Below are positions 16,768 to 25,924 of a stretch of DNA of 41,773 nt, piece by piece. The notes under the pieces are model-generated. The model saw nothing but the letters and a program-made list of their open reading frames with translations, was not told the DNA's origin and ran no database searches. Source of the stretch: Thermophagus xiamenensis (GTDB lineage: Bacteria > Bacteroidota > Bacteroidia > Bacteroidales > Marinilabiliaceae); NCBI RefSeq assembly GCF_900112795.1, contig NZ_FONA01000028.1, forward strand, positions 1 to 41,773. Direction: 5' to 3'. The position numbers were made by a program, and so were the translations under genes. Position 1 is the first letter of the stretch. Each line of letters begins with the position of its first letter.

Positions 16768-16834
16768 GAAACAAGCATGACCAGGAAAGGCTGACACAAT
16801 AAGAAGATGTATAAACTATGGCCATGCAAGTTTC
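16768..16834. repeat. Inverted pair of the dispersed CATGCTCGTTTCAT motif
   Basis: GAAACAAGCATGACCA at 16768-16783 faces TGGCCATGCAAGTTTC at 16819-16834. They form a 14-pair stem with a 2-base internal mismatch and one wobble pair around a 35-base loop. Minus-strand text after the left arm is GTGGGTATAAAATC, which echoes the CCGTATAAA that follows the same motif at the window's left end. It is one member of a dispersed family. Confidence 0.6.
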
Positions 16835-16886
16835 ATCAAACCAACCAACGATTTAACCAAATTTGTATTGATGAAAGAGAGATGAT

Positions 16887-16913
16887 CTGATGGGCTAATA
16901 AAAAGCCCATCAG
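16887..16913 (-). terminator. Perfect 10-bp hairpin after the HEIGH metallopeptidase gene
   Basis: CTGATGGGCT pairs perfectly with AGCCCATCAG around a 7-base A-rich loop, about 100 nt past the stop at 17014. It is the strongest hairpin downstream of the SusC-SusD-lipoprotein-peptidase group. The flanking T content is modest, so it may stabilise the 3' end rather than terminate. Confidence 0.5.
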
Positions 16914-17013
16914 CATCTTAGTCATCATCTTTATCAAAAATTATAATAACCAGAAATAATTTAACTATCGACAAAGTCACTCTTTACTTAGCAACACAAA
17001 ATTCAAATCAATC

Positions 17014-19065
17014 TCATTCAATCTTAATATTAAACACAAATGTGATTACATATTGGATTCCATCTTTTAAATAAACAAAAGCTTCCTTTATTGTATATTC
17101 ATCTCCTGCAACACATTTTCCCGGATATTGACCTATAGAAAACTCAAAACTGCTCAATGAAAATTCAGCAAAAACTTTACTGTCATTATCACTACCCCAA
17201 TTTATGACATATCCTTCACTGTCAAACCAGAAACCATAGCCGTTGGCGGTAGTGGAATAATTGATTGATTCATCAGGCTCTAAAGCTGCAAAAGCTATTT
17301 TTCCTTCCTGAGGGGTTTCTCCCTCTTTTAATAATTTTCCGGAAATATCAGATGGTTGCATTACTAAAGCTTGGGCTACCTTAACAATATCACCATTATC
17401 ATATATATTTACGGTAGTTCCTGAATAATTAGAAGCATCGGCAGGAAAAGCTAAGTTATATGTCAATGTAATATCTTTGGGTGAGTCATTCGGATCAATA
17501 TGAATATTCCCCAACAGATCAGTATTTTCAAACTTTATTTTATATGGCCATTGATCATCGTTGCTTTCTTTTTCATCCCACGGATGAGCCTTATAAGAAG
17601 ATGGTGCACCCAAAACAACAAACCAGAGTCTTTCACATTTTTCAGGCACCTCAAATAATACCTCAGCCGAAGGCTGCCTGTTCATGTCACTGTATAACCG
17701 CTGACCGTCATCCAACAAAGCAACATATCCGTATCTCCACCCTGCTCTTTCAATGGAACCACTATTATTATAATTTCTAGTAGTGTAAGTTTCGCCTTCA
17801 TCCGCATATTCCCCCGGGTCGTTCTCTGCAAGGGCTGAACCAGGAGGCAATCCCGTAAATTTGGTTTTTATTACAGTTCCTGGTTCTGGAACATTTAGCG
17901 GTATCACATTATATCCGGTAGTTCCAGGACAATGACTATAGGCTACTTGATAACTACCATCGTCAATCTGGTACATTTTATAAGAATGCTTTCCTATGAA
18001 ATTGTTTCCTTTGGCACGTATTGCATCAATATCCCATGTTACCAACCGAGTAGCTGCATCATATAATTCATCATTCAACTGATCAACGGTAAGATCATTT
18101 ATGCGCATGTAAACTTCTAAAGGATCTTCCGGACTTATTGCTTCTTTCCAAAGTTTACCAATAAAATCTACCCCATGCTTATCGGCCCAATAATAATGAA
18201 TCCAATAACTAGCATATCGCTGCCATTCATGACATATATGCCTGTGGTAGTTTTCGGTGTAAACGCCAAAGTTATAAGATTCAAATGCCTCGTCTGGATA
18301 GGCTTGATAAGCCTGCCACTGTGCGCATTGTTCCCAAAAAGTATTCCCGCCGTTTCCTCCGAAGCCATAACGAAATCCACGTGAATAGTCATTATTAATT
18401 TCCCCGGTTGCTAATAAATCGGCATAGACCTGATACTGGAAACTATGACCGATCTCGTGAGCGATGACAGAACCGACCGGTTTACAAGTAGAGGGATTAA
18501 CCCATAAAGCACCGATAACATCATCATATCCACCACCGGTTGCCAACCACTCGGTCTGGTAAAACAGATAAATTTGCATTTTATACTTGTCAAGGTTCGA
18601 TTTATCGGCCCCTACTTCTGCAAACTTCAATGTATTTACATTCAAGTCATAAAACCATTCGGCCTTCTGCAATAAATCGTCTATATCGACTCTTAACTCT
18701 TCCGAAATATTAGAGGAATTTGGATCTTCACCGAAACCGCTCTCCCAGAATATGATGAAATGGTCAGATTGACGACTTCGAACAAAGGACCATTTACTAT
18801 CACTCCGAAGGAAATCCATATCCTTAAATTCATTCGGGCGATAAAATTTATCATAATCTTCAATATCAGACTCATTAAGAACTATTATTGAATCTTCCGT
18901 TATTAAATCTGTTGTATCTTCTTTTCCTTCTTCATTTTTATTGATGTTTTCAATTTCTTCATCAGTTCCACAGGAAAAAATAAAAGAAAAAAACACCATC
19001 AAGATTGCACAAGCCGGAAAAATCCGGCTCATGCTTTTCTTATAAAAACTTCTATAACTATTCAT
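17014..19065 (-). CDS. Surface metallopeptidase lipoprotein (HEIGH) with C-terminal DUF4859-like module
   Basis: This is a 683-aa lipoprotein with lipobox FSFIFSC (Cys32) followed by an acidic linker. The zinc motif HEIGH is at 203-207, preceded by NPSTCKPVGSVIA. A downstream Glu/His-rich region (FWEQCAQWQAY, HRHICHEWQRYASYWIHYYW) probably completes the site. The peptidase part resembles the DUF6055 group, from memory. Residues about 545-683 repeat the module of the lipoprotein encoded 5 nt upstream: compare GYGFWFDSEGYVINWG and FSIGQYPGKCVAGDEY with the three copies there, and the shared ending in IKIE/FKIE. It is therefore probably a cell-surface peptidase held on the glycan part of a glycoprotein. 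It closes the SusC-SusD operon. Confidence 0.75.
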   Translation of the reverse strand: MNSYRSFYKKSMSRIFPACAILMVFFSFIFSCGTDEEIENINKNEEGKEDTTDLITEDSIIVLNESDIEDYDKFYRPNEFKDMDFLRSDSKWSFVRSRQSDHFIIFWESGFGEDPNSSNISEELRVDIDDLLQKAEWFYDLNVNTLKFAEVGADKSNLDKYKMQIYLFYQTEWLATGGGYDDVIGALWVNPSTCKPVGSVIAHEIGHSFQYQVYADLLATGEINNDYSRGFRYGFGGNGGNTFWEQCAQWQAYQAYPDEAFESYNFGVYTENYHRHICHEWQRYASYWIHYYWADKHGVDFIGKLWKEAISPEDPLEVYMRINDLTVDQLNDELYDAATRLVTWDIDAIRAKGNNFIGKHSYKMYQIDDGSYQVAYSHCPGTTGYNVIPLNVPEPGTVIKTKFTGLPPGSALAENDPGEYADEGETYTTRNYNNSGSIERAGWRYGYVALLDDGQRLYSDMNRQPSAEVLFEVPEKCERLWFVVLGAPSSYKAHPWDEKESNDDQWPYKIKFENTDLLGNIHIDPNDSPKDITLTYNLAFPADASNYSGTTVNIYDNGDIVKVAQALVMQPSDISGKLLKEGETPQEGKIAFAALEPDESINYSTTANGYGFWFDSEGYVINWGSDNDSKVFAEFSLSSFEFSIGQYPGKCVAGDEYTIKEAFVYLKDGIQYVITFVFNIKIE

Positions 19066-19070
19066 AATTA

Positions 19071-20534
19071 TTACTCGATTTTGAAAGTAATATTAAATGT
19101 AACTGACCCACCATTGTAGGTTGCTATCAATTTTGTTGAAACTGTATCTCCAGGTTCAGCATTATCAGGGTGATTTCCACCAAAGAGATAAAGTTCTGAT
19201 TCGCTATATCCAATGCTGCACCAAACAGCACCAGAAGCCCATTCAGAAACCATTCCATCAGCATCAAGCCAATAGCCTGGAACATCAGCAGTATAAGAAG
19301 GTGTCGCTTCTTCAACAGAACCTTGATATAATTTTAATTCACCCCTTACAATAGCCCGACCAACCTGATATGTGGTGCTTTTAAAAGCTTTCTTCATAAT
19401 TTCTTTTATATCGAAAGTAACAATTGAATAATCATTACTATAAGGTTTACTTAAAACTATATCCGCCTCCAGATTTTCAGGATCACCTACTTCTGGCACC
19501 TCTGGATCATCATATGCAACCACCTTAACCGTAACTTCTAACATCTCAATTTTGTCATTTGCCAGGAATCCGTATTCGACCACAATTTCATCGCCTTCAG
19601 TTAGAGAACCAGGAAATTGGCCAATACTTATTTTATCATCACCATACTCGCCATAATCAACATAAATAACAGCATCCTCACCATATGTTCCTACATATCC
19701 ATCTGAATTAAACCAGTATAAATTACCTACTGCAGGCTCTTGGTTGTAAGAACCATCCTGGTTCACAGCTATAAAACTAATTTCATTCATTGAAGATACC
19801 CCCAAGTCACTAAAAACCTGATTGAGGTCAAACTGCAACGAATCAGAATTAGTATTAAGTCTTGGATAAACATTTACGTTAATCTCTTGAGTGTTTACCA
19901 CAGTGGCAGTTATTTCTTCCAACCCTTTGGCAGTTACAGTAATCACCACAGCAACACGAGTATCGTTAAATTTCAGACCTTCAATAATAGTAATTGTTTG
20001 ATCTTCTATTAAATGACCAGGAAACTGACCAACGTAAAAAACACCGTTCTCAGTATCAAATTCAGCAAATAACATAGCATTATCGCCCCATGATACAACA
20101 TCGCCGTTTGCATCCCACCAATGTCCCCATGGAGAATTGGTATTACTGGAGGTTGCATAATCGATACGAGTGGTTCCATTAATTGCAAAACCCTTTATTT
20201 CAAGGGCATCTTCCTCGCCCGCAATACCGGCAATAAGTTCTTCTTGGGTAATACCAAAAACGTCTGCAATTTTATCTAAATCAATTGAAAGGGTAGTTCC
20301 GTCATACAATGTTTGACTTATTGTGATTTCAACCGAATATTCCAGAATCAAATCAGCATTAATTTTATTTTTCTGGGCTTCCTCTATTGAATCTTGACGC
20401 GCAATTTCTTTGATTTCTTCATCAGTTAGTTCATGAAGAGTGCTAAAATTTTCATTCTCCCCACAACCCCAAATAAATCCCCCCATCATCAAAACAAGTA
20501 GGACAGTTTTATATAATCCATAAATCTTTTTCAT
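19071..20534 (-). CDS. SusE/F-position surface lipoprotein with three DUF4859-like modules
   Basis: This is a 487-aa lipoprotein with lipobox FIWGC (Cys24). After a linker it has three related beta-sandwich modules at about 62-202, 208-341 and 357-487. Each carries an aromatic-Asp-Gly motif (HWWDANGDVVSWG, LYWFNSDGYVGTYG, GYWLDADGMVSEWA). The first two add the signature VGQFPG/IGQFPG followed by a Gly/Glu-rich turn. The third has the altered FGGNHPD and is the most divergent. Lying after SusD, it fits the surface glycan-binding protein slot of a utilization locus. Its ligand is unknown. The 164-nt gap before it contains an AT-rich palindrome (ACTTAAA-A-TTTAAGT, 20537-20551). The next gene starts 5 nt after its stop and carries a fourth copy of the module. 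Confidence 0.75.
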   Translation of the reverse strand: MKKIYGLYKTVLLVLMMGGFIWGCGENENFSTLHELTDEEIKEIARQDSIEEAQKNKINADLILEYSVEITISQTLYDGTTLSIDLDKIADVFGITQEELIAGIAGEEDALEIKGFAINGTTRIDYATSSNTNSPWGHWWDANGDVVSWGDNAMLFAEFDTENGVFYVGQFPGHLIEDQTITIIEGLKFNDTRVAVVITVTAKGLEEITATVVNTQEINVNVYPRLNTNSDSLQFDLNQVFSDLGVSSMNEISFIAVNQDGSYNQEPAVGNLYWFNSDGYVGTYGEDAVIYVDYGEYGDDKISIGQFPGSLTEGDEIVVEYGFLANDKIEMLEVTVKVVAYDDPEVPEVGDPENLEADIVLSKPYSNDYSIVTFDIKEIMKKAFKSTTYQVGRAIVRGELKLYQGSVEEATPSYTADVPGYWLDADGMVSEWASGAVWCSIGYSESELYLFGGNHPDNAEPGDTVSTKLIATYNGGSVTFNITFKIE

Positions 20535-20698
20535 ATGACTTAAAATTTAAGTTTTCGACAAAACTTCTATAAACTACAGGTTTACAACAAATTATTCATA
20601 TAAGCATTAATACACAAAAGACTACATCGCTTTTAAGGAAATTATCAAATTAATATCGATTATAAACGACACACATATTCATTACAAAAACATAATAT

Positions 20699-22399
20699 TT
20701 AGTTAGAACCTGTATACCCTGCATTCTGTTTAAGTGAAATATTAGCATCTAATGCAGACTTGGGAATTGGGAAATAATCCCAATGAGTTTCAGTAGTTGC
20801 ATCTTTGCAAAACCATGACTTTCCATTGAACACATTTCTTCCATCCGCCATTTTAAATCTAATTAAATCCTGGCGTCGATGATGTTCACCTACAAATTCC
20901 CAGGCCAAATCATCTAATAAGCCTCCAAATTCAATATCTTCTCCCCCTTCTTCGGTAGAAACGAATGTAGCTGGATCCCAATTTGCGTATCCTTCACCTG
21001 TATATTCTCTATGTCCATAATTGTAACGGCTGCCACCTTTGAGTTCAGCAACGGTTCGTATAGCATCTGCGGGATCATCAAATGCTCGACGACGAACTTC
21101 AGTAATTAAATCGGCAGCGGTTTGCTCATCACGTCCCAGACGAAGCAAACATTCAGCCTTTATAAACATTGCATCTGCCAGGCGAAAAAACGCTACATCA
21201 TTACCATAAGTTCCTGCATCGCCCGAAACAATCTCGCTTTTAACAAAACGATATCCTTCCTGTTGATAAGCCCCCGGATTATCAATAGAGTGAACTTTTA
21301 ATGAATAATTTAAAACACCCAGGCCAGACCAATCATCAGTAGTAAACTCTATTGGATCGCCTGATTGAGGTATAATATTCCCTTCTGCATCTTTTGTCGC
21401 TTCGTATTGAATTCCGCCAGTCCATGTATATTCTAACCGCTTATCATTTTCTTCATAACTTTCAATAAATTGGGGTACAGCACAACTACCATTCCATGGA
21501 GAACCAGTATAACCATAAGCTGCCGCACCAGCACCAACAAGACACTTGTTAACTAAATAATTATGAGAAGCATTTGTCTTATCTAAAGGAATAGCAAAGA
21601 TGACTTCTGGTGAAGCAGAAATATCCTGTTTAAAATTATCCAAATAATGAGGGGCTAATGAATACCCGCCATTATCTAAAACTTCTTCGACCTCTTCTAA
21701 TGCCTTTTCATAATAAGAAGTTTCCTCTGTGTTAAAATATGCATTATAATTTAAGTACAGTTTTGCCAAAACCATACAGGCCGCATATCGGTTAGGGTAA
21801 CCAAAAATATTTTCAGTTCCCAAATCATCTTTTATGGCATTCAATTCATTTACACAAAAATTAAAAATAGAATCGGCCGAAACCTGCTTAGGAAGATATC
21901 CTGGCTCAACATCCTGGGTTGTTTCTAAAGGAACATTCCGAAAAGCATCAAGCAAAATGTAGTAGTTAAGGGCTCTTAAAAAACGCATCTCTGCCTGTTC
22001 CTTACCCTCTTCCGGCAAAACATCCAAACATTTATTTGCATAACCAATTCCGTTATAAGCATAATTCCACAATGATTCGATATGGCCCTGGCTGGAGTTC
22101 CAACTATGCTTATGCATATTTATGTACAAATCTCCCCAACCTACTCCAATACGTTTTGGGGTCATATAGGTATCACTACATTCCTCCATAAGATCAAAAT
22201 AGCCATTCCAACCCCAATACAAAAAACGCAGCTGTGCATATGCCTCGCCCATCATATAACCAACAATCTCCGGGTCAGTAACATCAATGGTTTCATCGGT
22301 TAGCTGATCATAAACCGTCTCTGATAAATCAGTACATGCCCCAAATACCAACAGAAGACTTAAAGCAATACTAAATATTGAATATCTCATTAATTTCAT
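20699..22399 (-). CDS. susD: SusD/RagB family nutrient-binding lipoprotein
   Basis: This is a 566-aa outer-membrane lipoprotein with lipobox VFGAC (Cys22). The helix-rich TPR-like fold typical of SusD is visible in segments such as EMRFLRALNYYILLDAF, CMVLAKLYLNYNAYF and FFRLADAMFIKAECLLRLG. The C-terminal GEHHRRQDLIRFKMADGR and HWDYFPIPKSALDAN motifs are classical for the family. It caps the SusC barrel and binds the oligosaccharide or glycopeptide before import. It begins 13 nt after the susC stop, so the two are co-transcribed. The symbol denotes the family and not starch specificity; the neighbouring hydrolases point to an arabinose- and galactose-containing glycan. Confidence 0.95.
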   Translation of the reverse strand: MKLMRYSIFSIALSLLLVFGACTDLSETVYDQLTDETIDVTDPEIVGYMMGEAYAQLRFLYWGWNGYFDLMEECSDTYMTPKRIGVGWGDLYINMHKHSWNSSQGHIESLWNYAYNGIGYANKCLDVLPEEGKEQAEMRFLRALNYYILLDAFRNVPLETTQDVEPGYLPKQVSADSIFNFCVNELNAIKDDLGTENIFGYPNRYAACMVLAKLYLNYNAYFNTEETSYYEKALEEVEEVLDNGGYSLAPHYLDNFKQDISASPEVIFAIPLDKTNASHNYLVNKCLVGAGAAAYGYTGSPWNGSCAVPQFIESYEENDKRLEYTWTGGIQYEATKDAEGNIIPQSGDPIEFTTDDWSGLGVLNYSLKVHSIDNPGAYQQEGYRFVKSEIVSGDAGTYGNDVAFFRLADAMFIKAECLLRLGRDEQTAADLITEVRRRAFDDPADAIRTVAELKGGSRYNYGHREYTGEGYANWDPATFVSTEEGGEDIEFGGLLDDLAWEFVGEHHRRQDLIRFKMADGRNVFNGKSWFCKDATTETHWDYFPIPKSALDANISLKQNAGYTGSN

Positions 22400-22412
22400 A
22401 ATTTACGGATTT

Positions 22413-25400
22413 TTAGAAGTTAACAGAAAGACCAAAAGTAAATGAACGAACGGTTGGATATTTATCCCGGTCATCGATTCCTGGAGCTAAGAAATAATTT
22501 GAAACCTCCGGATCAAGTCCTGAATAACCTGTTATGCAGAAGAGGTTTTGTCCAGATACATAAACACGAAGGTTTTTAATATATTCATTTGCTTTCCCTG
22601 AAATGGGGAAAGTATAGCCCAAGGTCGCATTTGTCAACTTAACAAAGTCGCCATCTTCTATATGATCGCTCCACACCCCTTGTGACATTGAACTAGACAA
22701 TGAAACCATCAACTGCTTACCTGTTTCCTCATCTAAAACTGGCGCTCCTGAAGCATCAACAGCTGGATGCAGGTCTGCCGCTGATTTTAAACGATTATAG
22801 GCAATCGAATTATTTTCATAAAAACTTCGCTGTACATTCAATATTTTAAACCCAAATTGCCCAGTGAACTGCAAGTTAAGATCGAAGTTTTTGTATCGGA
22901 ACGAATTATTCCATCCAGCATAGACTTGTGGAAGTCCATTGCCCAAGCGTTGGCGGTTGGCCTCTTCATTGTAGCTTGTGTCAAATTCTTTTACTTCCCA
23001 TCCTCCATTTCCATCCGACACTTCAACCCAAACAAACCCATCTTTACTAACTCCTACTGATTTTAATCCCCAAAAATCGCCCAGGCGATGCCCTACTTCC
23101 ATACAATGCGTGGGAACTGAAATTGGATCACTAACACCTCCTACTTCCATGAAATTGTCAGTCTCATAAAGATCATTGGATAAGCTCAGCAACTTATTTT
23201 CATTATGAGAAAGAGTTAGAGTTGTATTCCATTCAAAATCCTTTGTTTCAACAGGAAGGGCGGATATCATTACCTCAATCCCTCTGTTCCTCATTTTACC
23301 CACATTAGCAGTTGTATATCCATACATATTAGGAGGGACAGGTACTGCATAGTCATATAGTAAATCAACAGTCTTTTTTGAATAAACATCTATTGTCCCA
23401 CTTAAGCGTGCATGCAATATAGACCAATCAATTCCAATATTTATTTCACTTGTTTTTTCCCATTTTAAATCAGGATTTGGGTTTTGAGCCACTTTTAAAG
23501 ATGGTGTCCATTCGCCATCTTTACTTAAATGTTTACCGTACGCATCATAGTCAAACATTGTGAGGGACATATAGGATGAGTTTGGTATTATGCCAGTTAC
23601 TCCATACCCTGAACGAAGTTTTAAATTATCAAGCCAACTGATATTTTGCATAAAAGATTCGTTACTTATTGTCCATCCTAATGAAACCGAAGGGAATGTT
23701 CCCCATTTATGATTCTCTCCAAATTTAGAGGAACCTTCATGCCGAACGCTTACCAAAGCGTTGTAGCGATTATCATAACCGTAACTGACACGTCCAAAAA
23801 ATCCAATTAATTTGTTATCGTTTTTATAGGAACTCATACTTGCGGTATGATCTTCATCTGTAAGATATAGTCCTTGTCCCAAATTGTTATACAGATAAGA
23901 CTCTGACGGGAATTCAGAATTTCCAGCTCCAAAACCATCATAGAGATTGTACAAATAGCTGTATCCTATGAGGGTACTAAATCGGCTTTTATTGATAGAA
24001 AAATTATATTTGGAAGTCAGTTCTAAATTATCACTTCGAGAATTGCTTGAACCTTTTGTAGCAGTACCGCGTATTTGTGCTGTAGCCTGAGTAAAATAAC
24101 TACTGGTATAGTAATTTTGTGAAGTGGATTCCGTTTCTTTACGTGAAAGCATCAAATTAGTCTGCCAACCTTTAATAGGTTCAAAAGTGACATTCCCAAC
24201 AATTCTTGCAAAATGGGAACGAGTATCACCAATCAGCTCATTTTGAATTGCAACAGGATTGTAATACTGAAAAAGATTAAAATCCTCGTAATATGAACCA
24301 TCTTCATTGTATACAGGCGAAGATGGATTATGAATTAACGCCTGACGATAAACATATGCATTATTATTATTTGTATTTTTATGAGTAGAATAAAGAATAT
24401 TAAAATTGAATTTTAATATATCATTCATCGCATATTGATTAAAATCAAGCTGTGCTCTAATATCGTTCCTATCACTTTTTCGCATAATCCCCTCTTCATC
24501 TGAATAAGTGACATTAGCGGCATATGTAGATGATTCTGATCCACCCTCCAAACTCAATGAATGGTTTTGGGTATATCCAGCCTTGCGAGTCACAGCTTTT
24601 AACCAATCTGTATCATATCCTTCATATTCAAACTGCGTTCTACCATAAATTATGTCGTGAGTATCCATAAAATCAGGTGTTTTATACCATTGGGAAAATG
24701 AAAGGTAACTGGTATAACTGGCAGAGGTTTGAACACCCCGTTTCCCTGATTTTGTTGTTATCAGAATTACCCCATTAGCACCTCTAGTTCCATAAATAGC
24801 TGAAGCAGAAGCATCTTTCAACACGTCAATTGACTCAATATTTTCTGGGGCAACGGTTGTTAATGAACCTTCAATTCCATCAACCAATACAAGAGGCGAA
24901 ACACTTCCCATAATTGTAGTAATACCCCGAAGCATAATACTGGATGTAGCATTAGGATCACCTGAAGTTTTAGTGATGCTAAGTCCTGCAATCTTCCCTT
25001 TCACCAACTCGGCCGCATCCTGAATCTTTCCTTGAATAAAATCTTCAGATTTGACACTCGCAACAGCACTGGTAACATCTCCTTTTCGCTGAGTTCCATA
25101 TCCGATCACGACTACCTCGTCCAAACCAACAACTTCTGGATTCAATGAAACATCCAACCGACTCTGAGTCCCAATTATTATCTCTTGAGTCTCCATCCCC
25201 ACAAATGAGAAAACTAATGTTTCAGCATCTGAAGGAATAGAAATTGTATAGTTACCATTCATATCGGAAATGGTACCAGTATTGGTCCCTTTCACTTGAA
25301 TAGTAGCGCCAGGGATAGGATCTCCATTTTCATCTGTTACTTTTCCCGTAATAATTTTTTCATTTTGCTGGTAGAAAGAAAATGTTTCTAAAGAAACACT

Positions 25401-25577
25401 CTTTTTATTTCTCTTTATATTTTCATCAGGAAAGCTTTTGTCCTGAGAATTATCTGCATTCAGGTGAATCGATCCTGACATAAGTAGTAGCAGTGAAATT
25501 TTCACAAACTTTGATCGTTTCACCTTACTAGACATTTTGGAAATAGGCCACTCTTTTTTTCTTTTCATAGACAACAA
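22413..25577 (-). CDS. susC: SusC/RagA TonB-dependent outer-membrane transporter
   Basis: This is a 1054-aa TonB-linked receptor. After a signal segment (KFVKISLLLLMSGSIHLNA) a CarboxypepD_reg-like domain lies at about 75-160 (GKVTDENGDPIPGATIQVKGT). The TonB box region EVVVIGYGTQ follows, then the plug (LVLVDGIEG, IESIDVLKDASASAIYGTRGANGVI) and a 22-strand barrel ending in SFTFGLSVNF. It imports bound oligosaccharides or glycopeptides with the SusD partner, driven by TonB. Translation may begin at Met1 or Met4 (MKRKKEW). The positive N-terminal extension before the signal helix is unusually long, which favours a later start such as MSSKVKRSK. The gene follows the hybrid sensor gene after 347 bp, the expected place for its control region. 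Confidence 0.95.
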   Translation of the reverse strand: MLSMKRKKEWPISKMSSKVKRSKFVKISLLLLMSGSIHLNADNSQDKSFPDENIKRNKKSVSLETFSFYQQNEKIITGKVTDENGDPIPGATIQVKGTNTGTISDMNGNYTISIPSDAETLVFSFVGMETQEIIIGTQSRLDVSLNPEVVGLDEVVVIGYGTQRKGDVTSAVASVKSEDFIQGKIQDAAELVKGKIAGLSITKTSGDPNATSSIMLRGITTIMGSVSPLVLVDGIEGSLTTVAPENIESIDVLKDASASAIYGTRGANGVILITTKSGKRGVQTSASYTSYLSFSQWYKTPDFMDTHDIIYGRTQFEYEGYDTDWLKAVTRKAGYTQNHSLSLEGGSESSTYAANVTYSDEEGIMRKSDRNDIRAQLDFNQYAMNDILKFNFNILYSTHKNTNNNNAYVYRQALIHNPSSPVYNEDGSYYEDFNLFQYYNPVAIQNELIGDTRSHFARIVGNVTFEPIKGWQTNLMLSRKETESTSQNYYTSSYFTQATAQIRGTATKGSSNSRSDNLELTSKYNFSINKSRFSTLIGYSYLYNLYDGFGAGNSEFPSESYLYNNLGQGLYLTDEDHTASMSSYKNDNKLIGFFGRVSYGYDNRYNALVSVRHEGSSKFGENHKWGTFPSVSLGWTISNESFMQNISWLDNLKLRSGYGVTGIIPNSSYMSLTMFDYDAYGKHLSKDGEWTPSLKVAQNPNPDLKWEKTSEINIGIDWSILHARLSGTIDVYSKKTVDLLYDYAVPVPPNMYGYTTANVGKMRNRGIEVMISALPVETKDFEWNTTLTLSHNENKLLSLSNDLYETDNFMEVGGVSDPISVPTHCMEVGHRLGDFWGLKSVGVSKDGFVWVEVSDGNGGWEVKEFDTSYNEEANRQRLGNGLPQVYAGWNNSFRYKNFDLNLQFTGQFGFKILNVQRSFYENNSIAYNRLKSAADLHPAVDASGAPVLDEETGKQLMVSLSSSMSQGVWSDHIEDGDFVKLTNATLGYTFPISGKANEYIKNLRVYVSGQNLFCITGYSGLDPEVSNYFLAPGIDDRDKYPTVRSFTFGLSVNF

Positions 25578-25924
25578 ATTTTATACACATTTGTAAACAT
25601 TTTTTTGCTTTCATCAAAAATGAAATATCGCCTTAAATATGACTTTCAGCTATGTGTAAAATACTTTCACAATTATGTAATTCCTTAAATATCAATACAA
25701 TAAACTTTCATATAATCAAAGACAAGGGAAAACACAATAAAAATTCTTGACCAATGCCATTCATTGAATAATTACTACCATAAAAAATGAACAAAATTTT
25801 AGCTGACGAAAAAGTAGAAATGAAAAAAATACCTTAATGTATTCCGGCATTGGAACATTAATTGCCAAAAGAATTTAACCTTTGGGTTTATAACATGAAA
25901 AATTGTCAATCCAGGAAATAAAAA
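25578..25924. promoter_or_regulatory. 347-bp control region between the hybrid sensor and susC
   Basis: There is no gene here. It is AT-rich, and the susC promoter and the regulator's operator are expected in it. The only clear element is the inverted repeat at 25834-25861. I found no exact TAnnTTTG word upstream of susC; the nearest is CATTTTTG about 50 nt before the start on the minus strand. Confidence 0.4.
25834..25861 (-). terminator. Probable intrinsic terminator of the hybrid sensor gene
   Basis: On the minus strand TTAATG plus TTCC pairs with GGAA plus CATTAA around a 6-base loop with a 2-base bulge. It is followed by GGTATTTTTTTC. It starts about 63 nt past the stop at 25925. The T-run supports termination, though the symmetry could also serve as a protein-binding site for susC control. 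Confidence 0.5.

Larger units (their letters stand above)
16500..17013. other. 514-bp non-coding gap between metallopeptidase and GH43 genes
   Basis: No gene is seen on either strand. The gap holds two inverted repeats, listed separately. It divides the SusCD-lipoprotein-peptidase group from the glycosidase group and probably holds a terminator for the first and a promoter for the second. Confidence 0.6.

Noticed and set aside
20699-25577. Starch specificity implied by the names SusC and SusD
   Set aside because: There is no amylase-type gene (GH13, GH97) in the window; the adjacent enzymes target arabinose and galactose.
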